DNA from: Pycnococcus provasolii
Taxonomy: Eukaryota; Chlorophyta; Pseudoscourfieldiophyceae; Pseudoscourfieldiales
Direction: 5' to 3'
DNA length: 64,000 nucleotides
Assembly (NCBI GenBank): GCA_049487715.1
Contig: CP150568.1
Span: forward strand, 62,001 to 126,000
The notes beneath the pieces were generated by a model. That model was not told the DNA's origin. It saw only the letters and a program-made list of their open reading frames with translations, and searched no databases. Below, in pieces: positions 45,815-55,830 of the stretch; position 1 is the stretch's first letter, and each line of letters begins with the position of its first letter. The translations under genes were made by a program, and so were the position numbers.

Positions 45815-46324
45815 CGTTCTGTGATGGGATTTGGTTTGGGAAGTGATGGGAAAGTGATGGGAGACCAGTGTTATCGGGACCCCAACCAAACGGAGCGGAG
45901 GGTCAGAACCCACTCCCAATAAAGGTATGATAGAAGAAGAGAAGAGGGGACAGGTTAGGGTTAGGGTTAGCCGGTTAGGGTTAGGGTTAGGGTTAGGGTT
46001 AGCCAGGACCGGGTAAGTTCCGATCCGAAGGACGAAGGGGTCCCGAGCCCGAGGGAGACAGAGGGGGAGACAGGGCAGAACGCTCCCTTAATCTTAGCTC
46101 CCCAAAAGCTAGGGTAGGGGATCCCTCCTAGGTCCATGGATGGTCCTATTGGCTCCTAACCTTTACCGTGTGTGTTTCACATGGGTCTCCGCGTCCTCCT
46201 GTCCCAGGGGCGGGGCCGACGGAACGCCCCCGGGGGGAGGGTTCCTAATTCTTGGGAATTCATTTCGGAGCCATGCCGGGGAAGACGTCTCGGGAGGGTG
46301 GTGGGAGTGCGAGTAGGCGCAACA
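45815..46324. other. Divergent promoter region with TTAGGG array
   Basis: Between LESV (-) and the SRPK gene (+). Contains the longest TTAGGG array in the window and G-rich sequence near 46020-46100. Confidence 0.7.
45954..46002. repeat. Interstitial TTAGGG array
   Basis: About seven units with one GCCGG interruption, 140 bp upstream of the LESV ATG and 323 bp upstream of the SRPK ATG. Confidence 0.95.
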
Positions 46325-49063
46325 ATGGCGGCGGCGGCGGCGGCTCTGGGTGGTGCTCGTGCCTCTCTTGGGGGTGGCTCTGGTGGTGGCTCTCTTGGTG
46401 GTGGCTTTTTGGTGGATGTGGAGGACGAGCAAGAGTCCTTGCCTGTGGTGGTGGTGTCTCATGGTGTGGCTGGTGTGGCTGGTGGTGCTTCACCTTCACC
46501 TCCATCTTTCCCACCACCACCACCACCACCACTCGTCTCTGCTCTTGGTGGGGGTGGTGGGGGGCCTTCCATGGTGAACACTTCAGCAGCAGCAGCAGCA
46601 CCTCGTGGTGGCTCGGGCTCGGGCTCTCAAGCACATTTGGGTCTTTCAGCAAATAGGTCGCCCGCACACGTAATCTCGACGCCCGCGCCAGCGCCGACGA
46701 CAACACAAACGGCTGGTGCGGCAGCAGGGGGACGAGTCGCCTCCATCGCGCGCGCATGGCCGCCGTCGCCGACACAAACTCAGCCTCAGCCTCAGGCGGA
46801 CGCAAACCGTGCGGCGTTTGGAACCTCATACTCGCCGAAGTTTGACGCGGCGGCGCGGGCAACGCCAACGTCGCCGATGCACTATAACGCCGCCGCGGCG
46901 GCGACCGCGCACGACGACGATATCGAAGATGGCGAACTGTTAGAAGAACGACCGCTGTCACGTGGTGGGGCAGCCGCCGACTCCATGCAAACAAACGAAG
47001 AGGAGGAGGACGACGACGACGAAGAAGAAGACAACGACAACGACGACAGAAGAGGAGCAAATACTGGAGAAGGTTCACGCCACCGCGCAGAGGAGTCGTG
47101 GGACGGTGGCGACGCAGACAGCGCGGAGTCATCCGAGCCAAGTGAAGACGAGGGCGTAGAAGGGTACAGAAGAGGGGGATACCACTACGTCAGGGTGAAC
47201 GACGTGTACGGGCCAGGTGAAAGCGGCGCACGCTACCGCGTGCTCGAGAAGCTCGGGTGGGGGCACTTTTCCACAGTGTGGCTCGTTCGATCGACGAACG
47301 AAGCCAACACGCTCGGCGCGCTCAAGGTGCAGAAGAGCGCCGAACACTACACCGAGGCTGCACGTGACGAAATGGCCATCCTGAGGCAGATTGCACGCGG
47401 CGACCCGAAAGGCGACAAGAATGTCGTGAGATTGCTTGACTCGTTCGACGTGCGCGGGCCGAATGGCTTGCATGTGTGCATGGTCTTCGAGCCGCTCGGT
47501 GACAACCTGCTCTCGCTCATCAAGCGTTACGACTACCACGGAGTACCGCTGGAAATCGTGCGCAACATTGCACGCCAGCTCCTCGTCGCACTTGACTACC
47601 TGCACAGAGAGCATAGCGTGATACACACGGACTTGAAGCCCGAGAATGTGCTGCTGACCACTCACCTGCGCTGGCGTGCAAAGGGGAAGCCTGGAGCCGC
47701 ACGTGTCATCGCCAACGCCGCATCGCGCAACGATGCTGAGCTGGAGACCGCCGCGACGGAGAATGCGCGGCGGCAAGATACTTACGCACATGGAGACGAC
47801 GACGAGGATGCCGATGGGCATCCTCGTCGCAATCATCCGAGCGGCGAGGAGGCGGGTGCCGGCGACGAGGACGTGGCCATGAAGCCCGTGAAGGAGGCAT
47901 GGGTGCAGAACACGCCCGATGGCTCCGCGTTGGCTGCACCCTCTGCGGAGGCTCCTGATAGAACCATGCATGCTGCGGACGCGCAAACATCCGCGCCTGC
48001 TCCTCGTGAAGAGACGTCGACGCCAAACGGCGGCGGTAGCTCGCTGACGAAGAATCAGAAGAAGAAGCTGAAGAAAAAGGCAAAGAAGAGCACCGGCGGC
48101 AGCTCAAAGCAAACCTCAGGCGCCGCTGGCTCGAGCAGCGCTCCCACGGGCGGCTCCGGCGTTAAGACAAAAGGCAAGAAGAGACGAAAGAAGGGGTCGG
48201 CAGCGCAGAAGGAGGGTGCACGCGCCGCGCACTCGCACGGCGGTGGTGGCGCGGCGGCGGAGGAGGTGGTTCCTCTGGGAACTCCCGCGCGTCGCCTTGC
48301 TTCCAGCTGGACAGAGGAGGATCGACAGGATTACGCGCGTGAGGAGGACGAGCTGACGCGTGCGCGTATTAAGGTGGTCGATCTCGGCAACGCGTGCTGG
48401 ACGTACAAGCAGTTCACGCAGGACATTCAGACGAGGCAGTACCGCTGCCCCGAGGTGATCATCGGCCGGCGCTACAGCACGTCTGCGGACATGTGGAGCC
48501 TCGCATGCCTTCTGTTTGAGCTTGCGACGGGGGACCTTCTTTTTGACCCGAAGAGCGGCACGGACTACACGCGCGACGACGACCACCTCGCTCTCATGCT
48601 TGAACTTCTTGGCCCAATTCCGAAGCACTTCAGCCGAAGCGGCAAGTACTCGCGCGACTTTTTCCACCGCAACGGTGAGCTTCGTGCGATTAAGAAGCTT
48701 CGCTTCTGGCCTCTTGCTAAGGTGCTTCAAGAGAAGTACGAGTTCTCCGCTGAGAAGGCTGCTGATTTTGCGTCGTTTCTGGAGCCTATGCTTGACTACA
48801 TTCCCGAGAATCGCGCGACGGCTGCCATGGCTCTTCATCACAGGTGGCTTCGTGACCACGCGCCGGCACCGCCGCCTCCTTCGTCCGCCGCTGCCCCGTC
48901 GTCGTTGCCATCGCCTGCCCCTCCCGCCTCGTCTTCCCGTGCTCCTTTGAGCGCGATGCCACCTCCCCCTCCTGCCAGTCTGCTGGGTGCGCCACCTCCT
49001 CTTGAGGCGCGCGTCCCAGGCGAGTTCATCAAATCAGACGTACCGTCTTCCATGCGATTATGA
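46325..49063 (+). CDS. SRPK: SR-protein kinase (SRPK family)
   Basis: 912 residues from the ATG at 46325 (ACAATGGCGG); an in-frame ATG at 46181 would add 48 unconvincing residues. A Gly/Ser/Pro/Ala-rich and then acidic N-terminus leads into a split kinase domain. The first part has YRVLEKLGWGHFSTVWL (the SRPK glycine-loop) and HTDLKPENVLL (catalytic Asp436). The second has VDLGNACW (metal-binding Asp686, DLG in place of DFG) and IQTRQYRCPEVIIG. Between them is a spacer of about 235 residues with a KKKLKKKAKK basic run. SRPKs phosphorylate RS-domain splicing factors and use the spacer for cytoplasmic retention. A TGTAA lies about 93 bp after the stop. Confidence 0.95.
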   Translation: MAAAAAALGGARASLGGGSGGGSLGGGFLVDVEDEQESLPVVVVSHGVAGVAGGASPSPPSFPPPPPPPLVSALGGGGGGPSMVNTSAAAAAPRGGSGSGSQAHLGLSANRSPAHVISTPAPAPTTTQTAGAAAGGRVASIARAWPPSPTQTQPQPQADANRAAFGTSYSPKFDAAARATPTSPMHYNAAAAATAHDDDIEDGELLEERPLSRGGAAADSMQTNEEEEDDDDEEEDNDNDDRRGANTGEGSRHRAEESWDGGDADSAESSEPSEDEGVEGYRRGGYHYVRVNDVYGPGESGARYRVLEKLGWGHFSTVWLVRSTNEANTLGALKVQKSAEHYTEAARDEMAILRQIARGDPKGDKNVVRLLDSFDVRGPNGLHVCMVFEPLGDNLLSLIKRYDYHGVPLEIVRNIARQLLVALDYLHREHSVIHTDLKPENVLLTTHLRWRAKGKPGAARVIANAASRNDAELETAATENARRQDTYAHGDDDEDADGHPRRNHPSGEEAGAGDEDVAMKPVKEAWVQNTPDGSALAAPSAEAPDRTMHAADAQTSAPAPREETSTPNGGGSSLTKNQKKKLKKKAKKSTGGSSKQTSGAAGSSSAPTGGSGVKTKGKKRRKKGSAAQKEGARAAHSHGGGGAAAEEVVPLGTPARRLASSWTEEDRQDYAREEDELTRARIKVVDLGNACWTYKQFTQDIQTRQYRCPEVIIGRRYSTSADMWSLACLLFELATGDLLFDPKSGTDYTRDDDHLALMLELLGPIPKHFSRSGKYSRDFFHRNGELRAIKKLRFWPLAKVLQEKYEFSAEKAADFASFLEPMLDYIPENRATAAMALHHRWLRDHAPAPPPPSSAAAPSSLPSPAPPASSSRAPLSAMPPPPPASLLGAPPPLEARVPGEFIKSDVPSSMRL

Positions 49064-49459
49064 TTTTAGACTACCAACTACAGTAGTATCATTGAAAATG
49101 TGCCAGAATGAATGTGAATATGAATGCGTCAAATCATCATTGATACAATTGTTGCTGTAATTACAGATATTATTCTCGACCTAAGCTCGCTCATTCGGTA
49201 ATGGAGTGTGCTTTACCTTGTCCAACTCTCGCCCTTTATTCAGCAGCGCGTTTGTACATGGCGCTGGTGTTTTCGAAATGCATGACAGTCTATTGATGTG
49301 TGCAAAGCTCATATGTGGAAATGGTTTTACCAATGCAATGGATTACTATTCATAAAGTTGAAGGTACGCATAATCATGTTGCGCTTATACTGTGAGGTAT
49401 AAGTTATGCAATAAAGTGCCAATAAGTAGCCGCGAAGCGAGCTTGAGCTGCACGCACGC
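49064..49459. other. Convergent intergenic region, no gene
   Basis: AT-rich sequence between the SRPK and the minus-strand Pro-rich protein gene. It presumably holds both 3' UTRs. Confidence 0.6.
49156..49160 (+). terminator. TGTAA poly(A)-type signal for SRPK
   Basis: 93 bp downstream of the SRPK stop; no closer copy was seen. Confidence 0.4.
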
Positions 49460-50339
49460 TCATTTGCCGCGCGCGCTTCCTCGCTTGCGAGGGGGTACGG
49501 CGGCATCCACGGGTGGGGCGGGTGGGGGCGCGCGCTTCTCACCAGAGCGGGCTGGAGGGGGAGGCGGCGGAGCTGGCGCGGCTGACTTTGACGAGCCACG
49601 TTGCGGTTTGGGAGGAGGTGGTGGTGGTATAGGCGCCAAGCTTTCCGCGGCTCCAGCGGGTGCCGCCGCTATGCTTGCCGCCGCTGCTGCTTTTTGTGCC
49701 TGCTCTACCTCGTTAGGCGGAGGGCATGTGTCCGCTGTGACGTGTGTTTTTGTTTTACGTGTGTGTGCGTGTGTTTTGTTGTGTTTGTGAGTTGTTGACG
49801 TCGACTTGTGTTTCGCGTTTGAACGAGGATTGCTCGTCCGACGAACATGACGACTCACATAGCTGAAAGTGTTCCCACAGTCGGTGGTAGAAGTTGCGCT
49901 CCACCTTGCACTCTTCAGGCCAGCCAAACTTCTCGCACATGGCCAGCCTGGTGTTGTGTCCGAGAGCGCGCCTCTCTCGGTGGTACACGGCATCCCACCT
50001 CTGACTTTTGTCCTGCTCATGCTTCACCTTTCGTCCCGTCTTCGGGTTGACGAACCTTGCTCGCGGCGCCGACGTGCCAGCCTCCGCCGCACTGTCAACC
50101 GCCGCTGTCACGCCAGCACCGCTTTTTTTGTTCCTTTTCGACGCCGGTTCGGAACCGGCGGTACGTGTTCCCCTTTTGCTTCCCGTGGAAGCCTGTACCG
50201 CCGCGACACCTGCTTGTGCACGTGCGACAGCTTCCTGAACCGCCGCCGCCGTTTTCCCAAGAGATGCGGGGACGTTTTCCTCCGCAGGGTCATCCGCGGG
50301 CACGACCGCCACCGCGACGTTGATTCCCGAGCCGACCAT
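49460..50339 (-). CDS. Small Ala/Pro-rich protein, two exons, unknown function
   Basis: Exon 1 is 50339-49806 (178 codons, ATG at 50339). Exon 2 is 49708-49460 (83 codons). A 97-bp phase-0 intron (49805-49709, GTCGAC...ACGAG) is proposed because the first frame stops shortly after it, while the second has strong Pro/Ala/Arg coding character and no ATG. The middle has a compact basic segment (FVNPKTGRKVKHEQDKSQRWDAVYHRERRALG) and a Trp/Tyr/His-containing helix (ERNFYHRLWEHFQL), perhaps a nucleic-acid-binding module. The C-terminus is poly-Pro with Arg/Lys. Splice sites are the least certain part. Confidence 0.6.
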
Positions 50340-51245
50340 CAAAGAGCGAGATTGTTTGATTTGAGGCGGATTTCCAAGTCGGAAAAAATATGTAAGTCGG
50401 AAAAATAAGGCGGGGGGGCGGATGTGAAATTGTGAAAAAAAAACGAAAGAAACTTTTTGTTGAAAATATTCCCTCGAGCTCGAATACGAATCCTCCCGTT
50501 TTTTGTGTTCCTTCAACGAATCCCTTCCCCTTCTCCTTCTCCAACCTAACCTTAACAAACTCTTTTCGTCAACAACATCCTTTGTTGAGTGAGATCACGT
50601 TTTGGCGTGGTTTGGTTTGGGCTGGTGGTGAGGTTCGTCGCGTTCGTCGCGTCCTTCTCTCGTTCGCCTTTGTTTGTCCTCGTGCTGGTTCTTTGTCCCT
50701 CCTTCCATGGGCCTTGGCATTTGGGAAAGGCAGGCACGGCGTGGCGTGCGCGCATTCCACTCAAAGCTTAGACTTCAGTAAGAACTAGTACTAGGAAGGC
50801 GGCCGGCGTGAGCTCATGGGATGCCTCCATTCGGCGGGTCATCCGATGGTTGTTTTGTTTTCCAACGGTCGGAAAAATTCGCATGCTTTGCATGAGGCCT
50901 TTCCTAGGATTTGGCGCACGCCTTGATGTGAGGTGAGGATCGTCATGGGCATGAGCTCACGGACGGCGGAGTGGCGTTCGCGCCTGAAAAGTCCACTCAC
51001 TCTGGACGCCCTCCGTTTCGGGGTTAAGACCCCTGTGTTTCTCAGATCCCCCAAAATCGCCGCCCAAAGATAAAGATACACACAAAACGGACCCTTGCGA
51101 TCATCATTCCAGCCAGCCAGCCAGCCTGGTGTTTCGGAGTTCGGACAACACGACACGACACGACACGGCAGCGCATGGCCAGTGTCCTGTACTCCATAGT
51201 TATACAGAACGGTAACGGAGGTACCGATATTACTATACATATTAC
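50340..51245. other. Intergenic region, no supported gene
   Basis: Contains A-rich sequence (50430-50460), CCAGCCAGCCAGCC repeats near 51110-51125 and an ACACGACACGACACGACACGG run (51145-51165). ORFs here lack coding character. Confidence 0.5.
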
Positions 51246-53150
51246 CTAGTCAAGTCTCTTCTTCAACTGCGCCACTTTCATCGGAAGAAGCTCAGCCATC
51301 TCCTTCGCGAGGTTCATCTCCTCGCGAAACAACGTCGTCGCGCGCTCCTTCTGCTCCTCCGTAAGAGAGTCGTCGACATCCCCATCGACTCCGTCCTCTC
51401 CATAACACGCAGCCTTGAAGAGCTCCAGAGCGCAACGCTCGTGAGCGTACACCTGCCTCAGGCGAGACGATGCATCCGCGCAGCGCTCCGTCGCCTCGGC
51501 ACAGCGGTGGTGCGCACGAGCAGCGGCAACGGCGGCAGATGCCGCGCTGCGAGTCTCCGCACACGACTGGATGCGCTGAGAATCTTTCACCAGAATGCTC
51601 GAAGACACCATCGGAGAAGGAATCGTCGTAGGAGCTTCCGACTGAGATGCGGAGGAGGACGCGGGGGCGCCACCACCATCAACGACGAGGTGCTCGGCCA
51701 AGGCACGGCTACTGCGTGCGGCATCACGCCACCGGCGCCGCTCGCGCCTCGTGAAGCTGTCGGCGGCATCGCGCGAACCGCCTTGACGTGATGCCGCGGC
51801 AGCACATGCGTACGCCTCGGCCGCCTCCCTCGAAGCAGCGGCGTGTAGCTCCCAAAGAGCAACGGACAGGTCGCTGAAGTGCACGGAGTTGAGCTTGCCA
51901 AGCAGTGGTCGAGCGCGTGCCACGGCACGCGCGTGCAGTGCTGCCACCGTTCGGTGGCGACTTGCCTGCTCACCAAGGCGCGCGTCGACGAGGCGCGTTG
52001 CCGCGGCGATCGATGTCCAGTGCTCATTGAGCCATCGCGCCATCGCGCGACTTACCTTCGCCGCCTGCACAATACAGCCGACATGCTCGGTGACGAAGCC
52101 ATCAATGACGTAGCGATTGAATGCCGCGCTCAGGGAGGCGGCAGCGGCGTTGTACAGCTTCGCAGCCGCGGCCCATGTTTTGGGAGGCATGTCCCAGCCA
52201 TCGTCAACTGCATCGCCATTCCCCACAGCAAATTGCACGGGCACGACATGATTCGAATCCCCGTCGCCGCGCTCCGGCTGCGCAGCGTCCTGGCACGCGG
52301 CAGAGAGCAGGGTTTCCGCAAGTCCCGCGCGCGAAACGTAGCAGTCTGCTGCGACATCGAGAGCATCCTCATCCTGACCCTCGCCGCGGGCTGCCGTCGC
52401 GCGCGCCGCGGCAAGCGCGGCAGCGATGCACTGCGCCGCGTCCCCGAATCTCCTTTCGTTCGCGTAATACGCGGATAGGCCAAGGCAGTTGCGTGCCCAT
52501 CGCACGTCCGGCGGCACGGCGTCGAGCTGTCTGTTGAGCGTGAGCGCGCAGTATCGCGCCGACTCGTGCCGCTGCCGCATGTTTCCGTGAACCTGTGCAA
52601 GGTAAAAGAACACTTGCGTTGCAGCTGCGCGGCTTGCGTCTCCACCTGGGCGCTGGGCGCTTGCAAGCCACGCCCACGCGTCTGGCCAGCTGCTTGTGTT
52701 CTCCGCAGGTTGGTCAGCCTCCGCCGCCTCCGCCGCTTGCGCGGCCCGTTCGAGCGTCTGCAGCGCCTCTTCATTTCTTTCGAGCTCCGCGTGGCTCGCG
52801 CCTGCGCAGCTTGCCGCCTCAAGCGCGGGTTCCGTGGCGTTGACGTGGCATCTGAGCACGTCCGCCGCCCCCTCTCGGCACTCGTCACCCGCGCACATGG
52901 CGATTTCGCTGTGCAGCACTCCGAGTCCGAGCCTGCAGAACGCCGCGCCTTCCGTGAGCGCTTCGCACTGCGTGAGCAGGCTACCTAGTTTGCACGCCAA
53001 TATGGCCGTCGTGACACGTTCGTGTGGCTCGCCGTTGATGAGCGACGGCTTGCAATCGCTCGAGCGTACGTTTCTTGCGGCGAGAGCTTCTCTGATTATG
53101 TCGACAGAGATCTCTTTGGATCGGAGCGGCGTGTGCTCTGGGTCTATCAT
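51246..53150 (-). CDS. KIFBP: KIF-binding protein (KBP/KIFBP) homologue
   Basis: 634 residues from the ATG at 53150; the open frame continues upstream through promoter-like sequence. Helical TPR-like repeats dominate. Diagnostic KBP-family segments are TQVFFYLAQVHGNMRQRHESARYCALTLNRQL, WARNCLGLSAYYANERRFGDAAQCIAAAL and NEHWTSIAAATRLVDARLGEQ. KBP binds and inhibits certain kinesin motor domains in animals; homologues occur in flagellated protists and algae. A role in microtubule-motor regulation is inferred. Alanine content is high, as in most genes here. Confidence 0.85.
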   Translation of the reverse strand: MIDPEHTPLRSKEISVDIIREALAARNVRSSDCKPSLINGEPHERVTTAILACKLGSLLTQCEALTEGAAFCRLGLGVLHSEIAMCAGDECREGAADVLRCHVNATEPALEAASCAGASHAELERNEEALQTLERAAQAAEAAEADQPAENTSSWPDAWAWLASAQRPGGDASRAAATQVFFYLAQVHGNMRQRHESARYCALTLNRQLDAVPPDVRWARNCLGLSAYYANERRFGDAAQCIAAALAAARATAARGEGQDEDALDVAADCYVSRAGLAETLLSAACQDAAQPERGDGDSNHVVPVQFAVGNGDAVDDGWDMPPKTWAAAAKLYNAAAASLSAAFNRYVIDGFVTEHVGCIVQAAKVSRAMARWLNEHWTSIAAATRLVDARLGEQASRHRTVAALHARAVARARPLLGKLNSVHFSDLSVALWELHAAASREAAEAYACAAAASRQGGSRDAADSFTRRERRRWRDAARSSRALAEHLVVDGGGAPASSSASQSEAPTTIPSPMVSSSILVKDSQRIQSCAETRSAASAAVAAARAHHRCAEATERCADASSRLRQVYAHERCALELFKAACYGEDGVDGDVDDSLTEEQKERATTLFREEMNLAKEMAELLPMKVAQLKKRLD

Positions 53151-53518
53151 GGAAGAGAGGCGGGAGACCTCCGCCCAAGTAGACGAGAGAGAGGCATGAT
53201 ATGATATGGCGGGAGATCCGGGATGGATGATTGCGTTTCGCGGCCGGGGATCCGATCCGGGAGGGGCAACCTCCCCGTGGAATTTCGTCCTGAACTGCCA
53301 TCCAAAACACAACCGGCCGCAAACGGGACCTTGCCCCCGGGCCCTGGGGATTCGGGGATTCGGGTTAGGGTTAGGGTTAGGGTTAGGGTTAGGATTAGGG
53401 TTAGGGTTACGTTCGGGTTCCTGTTCTTTTCTGGTGGGTTTCTTTTCTGGTTTTGTTCTTTTACAGTTTTACGTTTCATTGGGCGGCTTTTTGGGCGGCC
53501 CATTTCGGCGTTTCTCCG
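53151..53518. other. Divergent promoter region with TTAGGG array
   Basis: Separates KIFBP (-) and the METTL21-like gene (+). Confidence 0.7.
53362..53409. repeat. Interstitial TTAGGG array
   Basis: About seven units with one GGATTAGGG variant, ending 109 bp before the ATG at 53519. Confidence 0.95.
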
Positions 53519-54556
53519 ATGGCGGCCTTTGAGCCTTCGTTGCCTTGGTGGTCGCGCACGTTCTGCGGGTACAACGACCGATTCAGCTCGCACCTCTGTT
53601 TCCCACTCAATACAGCAGGCTCGGCTGCTGAAGCTACCACTCAAGCAGTCACAAGTGTTGGTGGTGGTGAAAAGCATCTGGAGAAGGACGACGAGTTATC
53701 TTTGCACGGCGTTCCCGCTCGTGATGGCGATGGCGCTTCTTCGCGTAACGGTGAGTCTTCCTGGGAGGAAGTGCCTTTACAAGTCACCGTGCGTCAGACG
53801 TTCGGGTCTTCCGCATCAGCACAGCGCGACCCCGGCGCGACGGGAACCACCGTCTGGGATGCAGCGCTCGTACTCGCGGGATTCTTCGTCAAATGGGCAG
53901 AGCGCGAGAGAAAGGATACGCCGCCATCGAAGAAGAAGACACAGAAGCAACACTTTGGACTGCCGTGTCGTCGCGCGCTCGAACTAGGCGCAGGCACAGG
54001 TCTTTCGGGACTCGCACTCGCGGCGGTCGGTGGTGCGAGCGAATACGTACTGCTCACGGACATCGACGCGTTGATGCCACTGCTGCAGGAGAACATCCAA
54101 GCGAACGTTGACGCTGTCAAAGCCTCTGCCCGAAGGAGAGGACGAGAACGGGCACCCGTCGTGCGTGCTGCGCCTCTCACTTGGGCGACCTCCGCGGGTG
54201 TGCCGGTGGCGTCGAGTGAGACAAAACAAGGAAGCAAGAACAAACGCCAGCGCCACGCAGTCGACGATCCTCCTGACCTCGTCTTTGCGAGTGACGTCGT
54301 GTACCGCGACTCAAACGTCGAGCCTGTGTTTTACACGCTTCAGTCACTGGCGAACGCGCCGTCGAGGCGATCGCCAATGCACGTGCTGCTCGCGCTAAGC
54401 CTCGAGCACGACGCCGCTGCCGTCGCGCGCTTCGAGCGCATGCTCCGTGACGAATCTGGCGTGACGTTGTCGGACGTGCCTTGTGACTTCCAACACGACG
54501 TGTACCGCGCGCCGGACACGGTTCGCTTGATGCACATCGTGTGGGAAACTTTGTAG
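53519..54556 (+). CDS. METTL21-like (methyltransferase 16 family) protein methyltransferase
   Basis: 345 residues from the ATG at 53519. Family motifs are GTTVWDAALVLAGFF (start of the domain), the SAM-binding ALELGAGTGLSGLALA and LLTDIDALMPLLQENIQAN. A third is DLVFASDVVYRDSNVEPVFYTL, close to the DxxY-type motif of METTL21/FAM86. This group methylates lysines of chaperones, elongation factors or other proteins. A Lys/Arg-rich insert (KKKTQKQ; KNKRQRH) interrupts the domain. The substrate is not deducible. The gene is convergent with HopJ (38 bp gap). Confidence 0.88.
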   Translation: MAAFEPSLPWWSRTFCGYNDRFSSHLCFPLNTAGSAAEATTQAVTSVGGGEKHLEKDDELSLHGVPARDGDGASSRNGESSWEEVPLQVTVRQTFGSSASAQRDPGATGTTVWDAALVLAGFFVKWAERERKDTPPSKKKTQKQHFGLPCRRALELGAGTGLSGLALAAVGGASEYVLLTDIDALMPLLQENIQANVDAVKASARRRGRERAPVVRAAPLTWATSAGVPVASSETKQGSKNKRQRHAVDDPPDLVFASDVVYRDSNVEPVFYTLQSLANAPSRRSPMHVLLALSLEHDAAAVARFERMLRDESGVTLSDVPCDFQHDVYRAPDTVRLMHIVWETL

Positions 54557-54594
54557 AATTTTGTTTATTAATATTCTCCTGTATTTTATTTACT

Positions 54595-55272
54595 TTATAT
54601 ATCAGCATCGTCGATTTCGCCTTCCGCGCGCACACGCAGAGGCCTGTCTACATCTCCCCCATCTTCGAAGCTCACACCGTTCCAACCGTGCTTCATGAAA
54701 GCTCGGATGTTTCCGTGGTCGGTGCCGTCTGGGTTTGCCTTGACCGACTCGTAGTGTTCGCAGAACAAACGCAAGGTTTGTTCCTGGTTCAAGCCGTGCA
54801 TGCGTCCGAATCCGAACACTTTTGCGCTGCCGTTATTTTCTCCGGCGTTGTTGACGACTTGCTCGTCGGTGTCGACACCGTTGACGAACGTCGTGGGCGT
54901 GTATACGTACGCTCGGTCAATGATCTGCATGACTTCCGAGAATGCGACGCCGTACAGACCAAATTCCTGCTGGGTGAGTTCAACGAGGCCGTTGACGTAG
55001 TCAGACAGCTCTGGCGACATGTTCGGCGACTTTCCGCTCATCGCCATGTCCGCACGCATTTTCGCAAGCTCTGCCCGTACGTTCACTTTTTCATCGGCAG
55101 GTGTCTCCTCAGCCGACGCGTGAACACGGACATTGTTACGATTCCCACAATGATGACGACGATGATGACAAGAAGACCCTGACCCCAACCCACAAGAGAA
55201 TTGTCTTTGATGAATGTGGTGATGGGAAGAAACACCACGAAGGGAAGCCGTCATAGAGCTATTCACACTCAT
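54595..55272 (-). CDS. HopJ-type III effector-family protein, plastid-targeted by appearance
   Basis: 225 residues from the ATG at 55272. The first ~50 residues (SSMTASLRGVSSHHH...NNVRVHASAEE) look like a plastid transit peptide with a VHA-S-type cleavage site. The remainder includes FVNGVDTDEQVVNNAGENNGSAKVFGFGRMHGLNQEQTLRLFCEHYE and NIRAFMKHGWNGVSFE, which match the HopJ family. That family is named for a Pseudomonas effector but is common in cyanobacteria and algae, so the name does not imply virulence. Its function in algae is unknown. Confidence 0.88.
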   Translation of the reverse strand: MSVNSSMTASLRGVSSHHHIHQRQFSCGLGSGSSCHHRRHHCGNRNNVRVHASAEETPADEKVNVRAELAKMRADMAMSGKSPNMSPELSDYVNGLVELTQQEFGLYGVAFSEVMQIIDRAYVYTPTTFVNGVDTDEQVVNNAGENNGSAKVFGFGRMHGLNQEQTLRLFCEHYESVKANPDGTDHGNIRAFMKHGWNGVSFEDGGDVDRPLRVRAEGEIDDADI

Positions 55273-55830
55273 CTTGATTACGCGAAAATACTTCAAGTAA
55301 AGTACGAAAGATATATATGTGGAGAAACGACTCGATGAGAAAAAATGACAAGTGGCGCCGCCGCCGATGCCTAACACCTACACCTTACAGGTGCCTAACC
55401 CAAACCTCAAACCCATAACCCAAACCCATAACCATAACCATAACCCTAACCCCGAACCTCAAACCCCGAACCACCTCAACAAGCAAACTAGCCGTTGGAA
55501 ACAAACGGGTGTTGGAAACGGCGGGACTCTTCCAACGGAGTCTTGGATGAGGAGGATTGAGGAGAGACACAGGAGCGAGATGAGAGAACACGGAGCTCAC
55601 AAGAAACAGAGAACACCTCCTGAGGGGTCTTCGCGACGAGGACCATCTATTGGTAAGATCGAAAAGAGGACAGGAAAAGACGGACTTCTAAGAAGCACCT
55701 GGCAAGTGGCAAGTTGTTGGTTCAAGCCTTGAAAACAACGGGACTACGATAGTTACCAACTCAGGTTATTATTTGGTAGGCCGCAGACTTGTTCAGGTTC
55801 AAACACGCCTACATTGCAAAGGTAAGGGTC
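55273..55830. other. Divergent intergenic region with degenerate telomere-like repeats
   Basis: Contains the degenerate repeat below and G-rich, non-coding sequence. Confidence 0.6.
55395..55460. repeat. Degenerate CCCTAA/CCATAA array
   Basis: Units of CCTAACC, CCATAACC and CCCTAACCC, diverged from the exact motif, about 125 bp upstream of the HopJ ATG. Confidence 0.75.

Noticed and set aside
45954-46002. A true chromosome end
   Set aside because: Ordinary genes continue on both sides of this and all other TTAGGG tracts, and the arrays are short.
50432-50788. 118-codon + strand frame
   Set aside because: No coding character or motif; overlaps promoter-like simple sequence.
54595-55272. Bacterial contamination or a virulence effector
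   Set aside because: HopJ has an organelle-targeting N-terminus and eukaryotic neighbours; the family is widespread in algae.
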